Assembly (NCBI GenBank): GCA_964036045.1
Contig: OZ038389.1
Location: 38,883,998 to 38,947,997, forward strand
From: Eutreptiella sp. 'Long Island Sound 2002'
Taxonomy: Eukaryota; Euglenozoa; Euglenophyceae; Eutreptiales; Eutreptiaceae
Direction: 5' to 3'
Length of the DNA: 64,000 nucleotides
Made by a program: the position numbers and the translations under genes. Positions 23,081 through 34,125 of this stretch are shown piece after piece; position 1 is the first letter of the stretch; every line of letters begins with the position of its first letter. The notes beneath the pieces are model-generated. The model was not told where the DNA came from and made no database searches. It worked only from the letters and a program-made list of their open reading frames with translations.

Positions 23081-24229
23081 ATGCACAAAGATGCCCCTCC
23101 CCCACCCTCCCCGGTGAAGGCTTGCTTCAACCCCCTCCCTGAACCACCTGATCCAGAACTGGTAGAGTTACACGCCCCGTCATCCACGCCGGACGTTGAT
23201 GTAATGTTCGGGGTCTCCCTGCTTGGGAAAATTCGGCACATTTCCTTGTTCAGCGCCCCCATGGCTAAGGTGCGAGTCTACCGAGTGAAATACGCGCATT
23301 ACGAATCCGCGCTCCTTGCAGAAGGCTTCACTGTGTCCCAGCTCGTCTTTCACCCCGAGTGCCCCGACACGGCCGCGCGTGACAACCTTTTGGCTCCCGC
23401 CAACCCCCTAGTTTCGGAAGCCCAGGATTTCCTATCACGAGTCATCGAGGCGGCGACTGCCTACGGCAGCGCGGAACAACTGAGTCTCGCGAGGGACCAT
23501 TACTTGTCCACAAGCAAGCCTCTCTCCCTCACAGAAAAGATCGCACAACTCCACCTCCAAACGGGGAAAGTTTTCGACCCCATCCCGGAAATAACAGGAG
23601 CCTTCATATCCAATGAGTTTTTCTCAGAAGAAGAGGAAGCCCTGGTGATGTCCTACAGTGCAGATGAAAATCACCAGTGGCTGTCCGAGGGGCACCGCAC
23701 AATGCTTCATTTCGGATTCAGGTACAATCCAGAATCAAAAGAAGTTGAACCTTTTGAACCGACCCCTCCTGAGTTTATTCAAGCGATTGGGCTACGGGCA
23801 TTCTCTGCCTGCGCCCAGGTGCTGCCCTCCTCTGTCTTATGCCCCAATATGTGGTCAGTGGCTCGATACGAACCTGGCAGTGGCCTGACGAGCCACGTAG
23901 ACGTCCCTCAGCTAGGCCCTTATGTCCTGGATGGCTCCTTTGGGTCAGGTGCGGAAATGGTTTTCGAACCGCGTCCCCTCCTCGGATCCACCCTCTTTAA
24001 GAAAAGGCAAAAAGTCTTCCTACAGCGCCGCAGCCTCCTCCTAATTTTTGGGGAAGCCCGCGACAAATGGAAACACCAAATCCCAGCTCGCGACTATGAC
24101 ACAGTGGAGAAGCGGCGCATTCCCCGAGATTCCAGGGTATCCCTTGTCTTCCGTCACACTGGTGTAGGAACGGGCCTCCATACGACATCCTCAGAGCCCC
24201 CGGACCCAGAGCAACATGAGACGAATTAA
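23081..24229 (+). CDS. LINE A ORF1: AlkB-like 2-oxoglutarate/Fe(II) dioxygenase
   Basis: 382 residues from the ATG at 23081, chosen because it follows a 5' UTR-like stretch at the element's left end. Upstream codons come from LINE B antisense and the poly-T run. Residues 1 to about 180 form a domain I do not recognise, starting with a Pro-rich segment. Residues about 190-365 look like AlkB: SHVDVP places the Fe ligands His272 and Asp274, GEARDKWKHQI supplies the third ligand His332, and IPRDSRVSLVFRH gives Arg352 and Arg358 for 2-oxoglutarate and active-site contacts. AlkB enzymes oxidatively demethylate alkylated bases in nucleic acids. In a LINE this could repair or demethylate the element's RNA or cDNA, which is inference. 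All catalytic residues are present and the frame is intact. It ends 11 nt beyond the ATG of the next frame. Confidence 0.85.
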   Translation: MHKDAPPPPSPVKACFNPLPEPPDPELVELHAPSSTPDVDVMFGVSLLGKIRHISLFSAPMAKVRVYRVKYAHYESALLAEGFTVSQLVFHPECPDTAARDNLLAPANPLVSEAQDFLSRVIEAATAYGSAEQLSLARDHYLSTSKPLSLTEKIAQLHLQTGKVFDPIPEITGAFISNEFFSEEEEALVMSYSADENHQWLSEGHRTMLHFGFRYNPESKEVEPFEPTPPEFIQAIGLRAFSACAQVLPSSVLCPNMWSVARYEPGSGLTSHVDVPQLGPYVLDGSFGSGAEMVFEPRPLLGSTLFKKRQKVFLQRRSLLLIFGEARDKWKHQIPARDYDTVEKRRIPRDSRVSLVFRHTGVGTGLHTTSSEPPDPEQHETN

Positions 24230-24560
24230 GGAACCTACACTCGGCGTCACCCTTCTGTGCACACGAGACGTGGTCTTCGCTTTAAGACCCCAGATACCTT
24301 CCATCACCATTATTGCATGTTCTCAGGCATGGCAAGGCCATCGCTCTACCACTCCCCTTGTACGTAACATGAATTCCTTAACCCCTGTGACCGCCAGGTA
24401 TGCCCTGACCGGGCTGATCTGTGCTCACTGTGTACCAGACCACAAAATCCTGTGGTCCCCCTTGAGGGAAGCTCTGATGAGTATACCGAATGCTACCCGT
24501 CCCCATATTCTTTCTGCCCTCCTTCCACCCGTCAGTGCCACCGCAGTAGTAGTAACATGA
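24216..24560 (+). CDS. LINE A small middle ORF, unknown function
   Basis: 114 codons, overlapping the end of the AlkB frame by 14 nt. Its stop TGA overlaps the candidate ORF2 ATG as ATGA (24557-24560). Both start sites share the context AACATGAGACG. The product has several Cys residues and a hydrophobic Val/Ala-rich end but no recognised domain. Stop-start overlaps of this kind are used for coupled translation in some LINEs, so the arrangement may be functional. The frame could also be an N-terminal extension lost from ORF2 by a frameshift. No comparable frame is evident in LINE B. Confidence 0.4.
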   Translation: MRRIKEPTLGVTLLCTRDVVFALRPQIPSITIIACSQAWQGHRSTTPLVRNMNSLTPVTARYALTGLICAHCVPDHKILWSPLREALMSIPNATRPHILSALLPPVSATAVVVT

Positions 24561-27500
24561 GACGGTGTCAAGAGGTCCTCGCCCGCGTGGGCGTGCACGG
24601 TGCCTCCCTCACCGCCACCGTCTCTCGCATCGCGGAGATTCTCCCTGTGGAGCAAGCACACATCAATCCGAGAATATTGGTCCCAGACACAAGTGTCTCC
24701 ACAGACCTGGCTATACACCCCTCTCTTCGCACTGCCTGTGACACGGCCTTACGCCACTCGCCCAAAGCATACGCACAAGCACTTCACTCTCGGATTTCTG
24801 CACTAGAACAGTGCGAACCCGACCCCTCAATACAGAATGAGGACCCTGCCCACATACCAACGCTTCTGACACCGGACTCCCCACTGGGTGCCCGCTATTC
24901 CTCCATTCGGACACCCTCCTTCCCGCCTCCCCCCCAAGTACACAAGCCCTTCAAACCTAAACGCTTGCGCCGCCCCCCCCCTTCTCTTCCCTCCGTCCCG
25001 GCCATCCCTGTCGTGTCCTTCAACACGGCAAAGAGCCAGAACACACCCGCGGCAATCTTGCACTTCCTAAACGAGGGATATGACATTATACTCCTTCAGG
25101 AGCTCAACTCTCCCCCTCTCCTCCCACAGCGGTACGCCTTCGGCAATGACCGCGCTAAGGTCTTCTCAAATGTCTGCGGCCACAGACACGGGGTGTCGGT
25201 CATTGCGGGCCCGCGCATCGCGAGATATACCAGCTGTGTCCCGCCCAGAGACAGCGACGGCCTTATCTGTGGTGCCAAAATATCCCTTCCGGAGGCAACT
25301 CCCTTACACGTCTTCTCAGTTTACTCCCCCCCGGTGCGCACGGGGGCCCCAGCTCCGTACCGCGACACCATACAGCGAGTTCTTGCTTCTTATTTCAACG
25401 ATCATCCCAATCACATCCTGGGGGCTGATTTTAACTGCGTTCTGGATCCCGAACTTGACCAGCACAGCTTGGTCGATCTACATGAGTGGCACTGGCTCAC
25501 GGGGGAAGTGGAGTACCTCCCATCTAGGTTGGTGGACACTTTCAGGTCAGAGCACCCCTCCCTCAGGCAGTACACCCGCTACGCAAGCGACCGCTGGGAC
25601 AGCGAAGCAAGACTGGATTACATCTTTGCGTCCCCTCGCCTAGTGTCGCACTTTCCCCTTCTGGATGAGTCGGTCCTCACGGACCACACCATCTCTGACC
25701 ACCACCCAGTGGTTGCGGTCTTCCAGTGCCCCTCCCCGATCCTTCTGTCTCAGCCCCCACTCCCCCCTTGCATTTTTCGGAAGCCCTCTAGTGACGAAAA
25801 GCAACAATTCTCCAACAGCATACGGCTCATCTCCGACTGGTGCCGGGACCTCCAGGACGCCCCTGCCAGGGCCCCATTGGAAGAGGTCATAGCCGCCACT
25901 GATTCTCTCCTTATGCAGGTTGGGTCTGCGTACCACAAAATCACGCGTCCGAAGCCGCAGCGCAAGGACCAAGAGGGCTACGGCAAGCTCAGGAAATTAT
26001 TACGCTCACCCCCGCCTCCTTCTTCCCCAGCATTTCCCGAGCACATTGCGGAAGTTCAGTCCGTGGTAAATACCCTACGGTCCTCGGACGAAACCAAAGC
26101 GAAGAGAAAGCTTCACAGTAGTCTGGTCCGAGGGGTCCAGATGAAAACCACAGTTGCTCGCACCCTCTGCCCTAAAGACCTAGAGCCTCTCGTAGTCAGA
26201 GATCCAGCCACCAAAGAGCTCCTGAGTGACCCGGCGGATGTAGCTAAAGTTTTTGGGGACACCCTGCTTCATCTTGGAGGGCATCCAGATTACGCCCCCC
26301 CCCAGGACTTCGTCGACGAGGTCCTGTCCCACTCCCCCACATGCCCCGTTTCTGCCAAGAACGACCACATACCTCCTGTGACCTGGCAGGAGTTCCAGAA
26401 CCACTTAAAGCACAGTAAGCCATCAAAAGCCGGGGGGCCGGACAAAACAAACAACTACATCCTGGCCCTCTGTCTGGAACCCATTCAACGTTTTTTCCAC
26501 TCCATTTTAAACCGCTTCCTCCACTCGCCGCTGCCGCCGCACTGGCTATGCGCAAAAATATGTTTGCTTTATAAAAAAGGCGACCCTTTCTCCCCTTCAA
26601 AACCGCCCTATTGCCCTCTTAAACTGTATTTACAAACTCTTGGCCACTTCTGCCTGCAAACACCTGCGCGCTCAGGCTTTTGCACACGACATCCTTTCAG
26701 AAATCCAGCACGGTGGCCTTCCCGGCCACCAATGCGCTGATCATCTGTATCACCTCAAAGCCCTTTATGCAAAATCGAAGAAGAGCTACTCGCTGTTCAT
26801 CGATTTCAATAAAGCCTTTAATTCAGTGCCTCATGGCACACTCTGGAACGTCCTCGAACGGGCAAGTTTTTCTGCTTCCACAATTTCTCTCATAAAGCAA
26901 CTATACTCCTTCCCTCAAGACAGCCCCATCATCAATGGCCGCACTCCCCACGCACACCTCCAAACCAGGGGCCTCCGACAACGATGTCCCCTCTCCCCCC
27001 TACTCTTCATTCTCTATCTCAACTCCCTCTTGCACCATTTTTTTGCCACTGTGCCCCCCCCCCGGGCAAATGCCCGCACCAGCTACCACGCCTACATCGA
27101 CGACATCCTGATCAGAAGTGAGGACGTCAACTACGTCCAAAACAGCCTCAACTACTTCGATGGGCCAGCCAGGGACTGGGGACTGGACATGAATGTGTCT
27201 AAGACCGAAGTCCACGCCAATGGCACAGCCCCCCAAAAAGAGTTTCTGACACCCAGGGGCTCGGAGTTCCACACGTACAACAAAAAAACGGGTCGCCCGC
27301 ACACATGCTATAAATACCTGGGGGTTTATCTTTTTACTTGCCACCAGGCAAAGGGCCTGTTTCACATGCTCAAGGCGGAGATCCAGAGTTATTTTGCCCG
27401 GCTCTCTCCCTTGCCTCTTACACTTAGTGAGAAGGTCCGACTGACGAACTCTCAGCTGGTCCCAGCACTCGCCTACCGCTTAATCACCCACTCTCTTTCC

Positions 27501-29852
27501 CCCAACCAGCTCGAAAAGCTTCAGGCACTTATCTGGGCGGGAGTTGCGTCTCGCAGCATCACACGTCTAGTCTCCCCCAAAAACCGTTTCGCGGCTCGCC
27601 CAAAGGGAGGGTTGGGAATGAAGTTCCTACCGCACAGCGTCCACGTTGCCAAAGTGAACTATGGACTACGGGCCCTTTGCGGCCTTGCCCCAAAGTCAGT
27701 TGGCCCCCTGTACATCCAGTCTTTACTTAGCTCGAACCAGAGGGCCTCGGACCCGGTGCAATACTCTTTTATGGACTCCATCCATGCCCTTGGCATATCT
27801 TTCCACAGCATAGGCCCGTGGAGACCCACTGCTATTCGGGATCTAACGCCTGGTACCCAGCTAACCGTTAGGTTCAAGTCAGGACAGGCCACAGGAAGAG
27901 TGACCGAGGCCACCTCCAAATGGGCCAACGTCTCGTTCCACGACGGGGTCTACTCGGTGGATACCCACACGTCCTACACCATGCACATGCCATGCCACGC
28001 CGTCATGGATTACTCCCGCCCCTCTCACTTCCAGCTAGTCCCTGAATTTTTGCGCCCTCAAGAGACCATCCCCCAACCCCCAGCGCCACCGCACAACGCA
28101 CACGCACTGGGAATCAGCCAACACGGCCATCTCTTCGCTCTGCAGACACAACACTACCTAGAGAAGAAGTCTCTCGACGAGTGGGGATGCCACGATGCCG
28201 CGGAGGCACTAACCAGGCCGCCGACCCCCGGCCTACAGCGGGTGTGGCTATATTCAGATGGCTCCTAGGAGAGTCCGGCCATGCGGCCGCCATCACGGCC
28301 TTTCTACCCGACGGTACAACCAGATTCCTGTGCCTATCCTCACCGCATCCCTCTTCTCTGGGTTCGGAGTTCTGGGGGGCGGTAGCAGCCATTCGCTGGA
28401 TCTACAGGGAACTTTCCCAATACGAAGTATGTTTGTTGATTGACAACGAACAGGTGGTGTCCACCCTCCAGAAATGCCAAGTCTGTAGGCCCAGCCCGTT
28501 CCAAGACGACACATGGACCGTCGCCGTACACAGCGCCCTACGTCTCATTACCAACCCCCTCCACATCATGTGGATTAAAGGTCACGCCAATTTTATTGGC
28601 AACGAAATCTGCGACATTTTTTCTAAATGGGCAGCTCACAGCCTGATTTTTACCCCGGACCTCCTCCCCCCCCCCCCCACTGGGCTCAGTGGCGGTACAC
28701 CACCTGCCTGTCCTCCACAAGTTTAAGGTACAGCAATTCCGCCACCTATTACCGCGGCATTCCCATAGCAACATAGCGGTCGGCCCCAGTTTCAGCCTGT
28801 ACAACAAAACTTCCTGGTTCTTGTCCCTGTTTTTCAAACTGGCGTCCGGGTGCTACAATGTGCACGGGTACCAGTGGAGCAATATGCTCCACGACTACCA
28901 CTGTTCCAGGTGCGGACAGCACCATCCTTTCGACCCTTTATCATGCCTGGCCTTCTGCAAAGCGTTGGACCAGCACGTCCAGGCATACGTCTTCTCCTGG
29001 GGAACCCTTTTCAGCCCCATTGTCCTGCACTGGTGGCTCTCTGGACCCTCAAAAGCTGACCGCCGGAACTTCATGAGAACTCTGGTACCAAAGTCCCTAT
29101 GGTCCTGCCTCTCCAAGCCGATCCCGGGCTCCACTCGCGCCGAGCACAGAGCCATGCTTGGCCTAGCCCTGGAGGAACGCGTAAAGCACCTGGACAAGGC
29201 TGTCCACCAAGCACATAAGTGGCTGTGTTCGAATCCTCTCCCTTGGGACCCAATACTTTGGGCGCACCCCTCCGACCCCCTCAACCCCTTCTCGGTTTCG
29301 CACGGTGCGCTCAGTACCTCCGTCCACATGCCCCCTCGGACCCGCCCCGTATACCAGCACCCCCCACCTCTCCCTAAACACGCCTTAAAGAAACCGTCCA
29401 AGCCAGCGTCAGCCAAAGCACAACCAACCACGCGCCGCGCGCCGAAGAATTCCGAACGCCCGTCCAGCCGCGCATCCGCACCACGCCCCCCCCCCCCCTC
29501 GGCCATTCCCCGCCCTCCTCAGCACTCACGCCCACGGCCACCACAAAAACGCCATCGATCACCACAAACCCACCAGGCCACAATCGTTTGGGCGCCCCCA
29601 AAGCGCGCCAAGACCGCTCTCCCCCTCCCACCCCCGAGCTCCAAGACACGCTACCGTCAAACACGCCTACCTCTCCCCTCAAGGCCCACCCTTACTAGGT
29701 GCCCAGGCCCGACTGCCCCTGCCCCCCCCCACTCCAACGCCTCCCGGGACATCCGGAATTTTTTCCGCCCATCCAGCGATTTTCTGTCTCCTCCTCTCGA
29801 CCCCTTCAGCCCTCCGCCCCTTCCGGAACCCCCCCCCTTCCCCACAGGGTAA
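24557..29852 (+). pseudogene. LINE A ORF2: endonuclease, reverse transcriptase, RNase H
   Basis: A LINE polyprotein in segments of alternating frame. An APE-type endonuclease (about 25000-25720) has FNTAKS, LLQEL, GADFNCVLD, RLDYIF and SDHHPV. Reverse transcriptase (about 26400-27350) has IDFNKAFNSV (motif A), RQRCPLSP (motif B, Arg where LINE B has Gly) and YIDD (motif C, 27092-27103). RNase H (28240-28650) has YSDGS, GSEFWGA, LLIDNE and WIKGHANFIGNEICD. A Cys/His cluster (CSRCGQHH, about 28900) and a long Pro/Arg-rich tail follow. Frames shift near 26604, near 28258 (TAG at 28266-28268 in one frame) and in the C-run near 28675. The start at 24557 is tentative. The copy is probably inactive as sequenced unless the shifts are assembly errors. 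Confidence 0.85.
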
Positions 29853-29979
29853 ATCAGCGTTCATCTAACCTAACCATCAGAGCAGCCGTGTACATATCTT
29901 TATATGTTGATGTAACTACTTTCATTGGGGGACGTCAGCCCCAGAACAAGTTGATGCGGTTAAGAACATTCAAAAAAAG

Positions 29980-29992
29980 GTGTACTCTTTTT
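29980..29992 (+). repeat. Target-site duplication of LINE A, right copy
   Basis: GTGTACTCTTTTT, identical to 22917-22929, immediately follows the short A-tract that ends LINE A. On the minus strand the same bases encode part of LINE B ORF2, so the duplication also shows where LINE B was cut. Confidence 0.85.
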
Positions 29993-32900
29993 CGTTGCGG
30001 CGGAGACCGGAGTCTTTGATGGTGTGGGTGGTGCCGTCCGAAAGCTGGAGTCTGGCCGATTCTGTATGCACCCCCGTGACTGTTTCTAGGTGGAACCCTA
30101 GGTCTTGGGGTGTTCGTTTCAACCTGTTGCCAAACTTGCTGTATTGTGGTGCTGGTTTGGTGGCTAGGAACCGGACTTGGACTTTCTTTTTCGGGAAGAA
30201 GAGGGAGGGGGGGCAGGAGGCCCAGAGGCCGGTGCTGTGGTACTGGAGGCCTATGGTGTGGCACGCGTCCATGACGGTGTCTTGGATTGGGTTGCGTGTG
30301 GTGGAGAGCATCGCTCCGGAAAAAGACTCGTTTGTTGAGGCTGGGCCGTCCCTGTTGAGGTACCTGATTGCGGCGTTCACCAGGGCCATGCAAATGGAAA
30401 AAGTGAAGTGGCGGAGTCCTAAGCCTCGCTGGTGGCAGGGGCTGGTGGCGGGGGGTGTAGCGGTCCTTAGGAGAGATGAGGCGGGAAATCCTGTTGGCCT
30501 TGTCTGGGGAGGGGTCATGTGCAATATTTTGCCAGATCATGGCCTGGAGGGCTCCCAACTCGTTCAGGGCCAGGGGATGTGCCATGAGGCGGTACGAAAG
30601 AGTAGGGATGAGTTGGACGTTTACTAAGAGAATGTATTCAGAAAGGGTGAGCTGGAGGGGTTGGAGGGTTGTGAAAAAGGAGCGTATTTCCGACTTGGCC
30701 AATGCCAGCGTTTGCGCCTCGTGGTTGGCGGTGAAGATGTACACCCCTAGGTATTTGTAGCAGTTGTGTGGTTGCCCCGTCTTCTGGTTGGTTGTTGACA
30801 GGGGGATGCCCGAGGGGGAGGTGAAAGTTCTGGGGGGGGCTGTTCCCATAGCATGGATTTCGGTTTTGCTGAGGTTTAAGTCCAGGCCCCACTCCCTGGC
30901 GACTGTGTCGAAGAAATTCAACATTTGTTGTATGCGGTCCCCATCCTCTGATCGATAGAGGAGGTCGTCAGCGAAGGCGTGGCCCGACTCGTGTGGGGAG
31001 GGGGGTGCCGTGACGTGAGACGGCAGGGCGAAGAGGAGAACGTTCAGGTAAAGGCAGAAAAGGATGGGTGACATGGGGCATCCCTGCCGAACACCTCTGG
31101 TTTGCAGGTGGGAGGAGTGGGTGTGCCCTGACACCACCGGGAAGTCACGGGGGGCACGGTATAAGAATGGAATGAGGTTTACAAGGTGCGTGGGAACGTT
31201 CAGGCGGGACAGCACTGTGAAGAGGGTGGTGTGGGTGACGGAGTTGAAAGCCTTATTGAAATCAATGTAGAGGCTGTAGCTACCGACTGATTCCCGAAAC
31301 GTGGATAAAAGGTTGAAAATGTGGTCTTGGCATCTGCGGTTGGGAAGCCCGCCGAACTGGGTGGGGTGTATGATGGAGTGTTCGATGGCTGCTACCAGTA
31401 GCTCACGGTTGGCGTGTGTTGCAATTATTTTGTAAACGCTGTTTAGCAGGGCTATAGGCCTGTAATTTACAGGGGTCGTCACGTCACCTTTCTTAAAAAG
31501 TAAGATAATTTTGGCTTCGAGCCATTTCTCGGGGAACGGTTGGTGGAGGTAGTGGTTACATACCCTCCAAATGAATTGTTGGACAGGGGGGGGGGAGATG
31601 TGCAAAGTGTAGTTGTTTGTGAAGTCCCACCCACCCGCCTTGTTGGGCTTTGACCTCTTGAGCGTGTTGCGGAATGATTCCCAGGTAATGTCAGGGAGAG
31701 GGCTGTGTTTTGTGGGTTCGGGGCAGGTGGGGGAGTGTGTGAGCAGGCGATCCACTAGCGTCCTCGCGGTGCGTAATCGAGGCTGCCCCCCAGGGTGAGG
31801 AGTGTGGAAGAAAAAATAGAGCTCACTTCTTTAGGGGTGGAGACGAGCTGTGTGGCGCCCGGGCGCTTCAGCGTTATTTCACCGCGTTCCACGGGGTTGA
31901 GCGCCTCGTTGATGGTGCGCTTGATCCTAGTTTTCCTCACACTGCAGCGATGGATTTTGGTGGTTGCGGCCTTGTTCACTTTGGTTTCCCACTCCTTGAC
32001 GAGTTTGTTGAGCGTGTCCATGGAGGCGGGGAAGTTGGGATTGTTTTGGGGGGGGCAGGGTTTGCGGGGACGCTTTTATTTTCTTAACCAGAGCCGAGGA
32101 GGTGGGGTGTGATGGTGTGGTGATATTGTGGTAGCTGGTCGCTACTTCTTCCAGCACCACATCTGTGAAGAGCTCTATGTCTGCCGAGGATAAAGACTCA
32201 AATCAGGGGAGGGTAGACTCGCACCATCGCGCCAGGGGGGCGAGGGAGTCGTGGTGCTCCGAGCGCTCCCGCTCCGTCAGTTTGCGGAAAACGTTCCTCT
32301 TAGTGGTGGGTGTTTCGGAGAAGGGGCGGGGGGGGGACTTGAGAGGTGTACGTGACTGGGTGGTGGTCTGACGTTTTGTCGTCGGTTTGGATGGTTGCAG
32401 AGGTGGGGGCAAAAAATTCCCAGGATGCCGGGGAGAGCAAAATATGGTCGAGTCGGCTGCTGCTTGCCCTGTACGGGGTGGGGTATCGGGAGAAAGACCG
32501 CTCAGTCGGGTGAAAGTGCCAGAAGGTATCGATGAGGCGTTGCGGGTCGCTCGTGACCTGCCTGCGGAGCCATGGCCACTCGTTGTCCATTATGCAGTTG
32601 GTGTCTCCGCCTAGGACGTGGTTGGGATACTGATGCATGAGTGGCCGCAGGATGTTTTCAATTTTTGAGCGGTGGACGTCCGCGCTCGGGGCGTATACTG
32701 AGACCAACAAGGTGGGCGGGGCCCCCGGGAGGGTGAGAACGGCTGCCGCCAGTAGCCCCTCCGTATCGAGTCGGGGGAGGGGCATAACGAAACGGGCGAG
32801 CCGGGGGGAGCAAACCAAAACGGACCCGTGCTCGCCTCTGGAGTGTTTGTCCTGGCTGATGTTTTCAAACAGTGGTGGCTTTAGTGCCCGAACCGTAGGC

Positions 32901-33040
32901 GTATACGTGGGGAAGGATGGGGGCGTGATTGATTTCTTGGAGGAAGAGGATGTCAAAGTCGTTCTTGAGGTGTCAAAGAATTTGGCTGCTCACTATAGGT
33001 TTCTTCTGCAAGTTGTGGGACAGAAAACGCAGTTCTGAGG
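29980..33040 (-). pseudogene. LINE B ORF2: endonuclease and reverse transcriptase
   Basis: Read on the minus strand. The endonuclease starts near 33040 with LSHN and FLQEI, then GGDTNCI, RLDHIL and SDHHPV (to about 32320). The reverse transcriptase (31755 to about 30700) has LFKKGD, YRPIALLNSVYK, IDFNKAFNSV, VRQGCPMSP and FADD, all canonical. An in-frame TGA lies in the endonuclease near 32975, and frames shift near 32300, 31755 and 30520. The protein continues through the target duplication into the RNase H part at 22929. The RT motifs are better preserved than in LINE A, but the frame is clearly broken and split by insertions. Confidence 0.82.
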
Positions 33041-33355
33041 GGAGGGGTATGGGGGGGCGGTGAGGCTGTTGGTACCCCTTCCGTAGGCGCGTACCGGACT
33101 TCAGGGGGGGGCGGGATAGGGGGGGCCTTGGGGGGTGCCGGGAAGTCGGGCTAGCTGGGCTGGCTAAGGCAACGGAAATGCTGAATTTGGTCGGCTGGTA
33201 TTCCGGCCGAGGCGAGCTCTTCGTCTAGCCCCTTGCCGGTGACTGAGGAAGCCGTGACTGGGCCGGTGATTCACTGAATCTTGATTCTTGTGTTTTCAGG
33301 CAGAGCGGGCTGGAGAGCGCAGGAGGCGGGTATCCGGCCCTCTGGCTTTCGTGGG

Positions 33356-33468
33356 TTAGCTTGCCTGTGGGATGTGGCGGAGGATTAGAGCGAGCCAAGG
33401 GATGGTACGCGGGACAGTTAGCCCAAACACTTCGTCTTCCCTCCGTCGGGGTATCCCGTGGTGCCACT
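33356..33468 (-). pseudogene. LINE B AlkB domain, C-terminal end
   Basis: The end of the AlkB-like domain on the minus strand: WHHGIP supplies the third Fe-ligand His, followed by a VPRTIPWLALILRH segment corresponding to the Arg-containing last strand. The frame stops at 33356-33358 (TAA). The preceding residues are 12.5 kb away at 46011, on the other side of the DNA transposon and the Ty3/gypsy element. Joining the two edges restores the reading frame of the conserved GAARH-x-W-x-H-G-I region. Confidence 0.8.
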
Positions 33469-33675
33469 CACCTAGGATTTTATGGGGTTCAATTATCCTG
33501 AAACTCATTGAGACACAAGTTGAGTGTCTCAACGTGTGTCTCAACTTAACCACAACTTGAGTTTTGACAATTTGTGGTGCACCTTGACTATAAGTATTGA
33601 AAAAGAAATGGGGTGATGTGCAGTAACCCTGCCATAGACTGTCAAAATCAATTTCGAGCTCAAATTCCAATGTGT
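33469..33675 (+). repeat. Left terminal inverted repeat of the DNA transposon
   Basis: Pairs with 45811-46010 in inverse orientation with scattered mismatches. It contains GAGACAC-AAGTTGA-GTGTCTC, a 7-bp hairpin. A second, direct copy of this subterminal block sits at about 33693-33740, typical of transposase-binding subterminal repeats in DNA transposons. Confidence 0.8.
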
Positions 33676-34125
33676 TGCAGTGAATCTTGCCCAAACATTG
33701 AGACACAAGTTGAGTGTCTCAACGTGTCTCTCAACTTAACCTCAGAAAAGAATGCGTTTCAAAAATGTATCCTCAAAGCAAATGCACGCAGGCACAACTC
33801 TGCTCACTGTTCACTTCACAGTTCAATACCCAGGTTCTCGATTATAGCGTCCAGCTTGCGCTCAACTCGCCTGAGCGCATCCAAAGTTGGACCGCGGTCA
33901 CTTGGGTTCAAAGAGTCCCTGAAAGTGTTTGTGTGACATACAAGCTTCATATTCTCTTCACAGTCAAAGAAGAACAGGTATATGTGCCCTCTGGCATTCG
34001 GGATTTGGACTTGCTTCCTTGCCTGCGGCTGGCTTGTTGACGAATGTGATGCGCTTGACTTGCACGGAGACTTGCCCACATCCAATATATTTGTGACTGC
34101 CGCCGTTCACAACAGAGCGCATGTC

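Larger units (their letters stand above)
22930..29979 (+). mobile_element. LINE A: AlkB-bearing APE-type LINE with RNase H
   Basis: A 7.05-kb non-LTR retrotransposon with a short 5' UTR, an AlkB-like ORF1, a small middle frame, and a long ORF2. ORF2 carries an APE-type endonuclease, reverse transcriptase, RNase H and a Cys/His motif. A 3' UTR of about 125 bp ends in a short A-tract (29972-29978). A 13-bp target duplication flanks it. Presence of the 5' UTR and complete ORF1 suggests a full-length insertion. ORF2 has three frame disruptions near 26604, 28258 and 28675, the last in a C homopolymer. It inserted into LINE B in the opposite orientation. Confidence 0.88.
29980..33468 (-). mobile_element. 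LINE B, central portion
   Basis: Middle section of the minus-strand LINE, between the DNA transposon insertion (right edge, 33468/33469) and LINE A (left edge). It carries the end of the AlkB domain, the endonuclease and the reverse transcriptase. Compared with LINE A, the gap between the AlkB stop and the endonuclease is shorter (about 300 versus 790 bp), so the two LINEs are different subfamilies. Confidence 0.85.
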
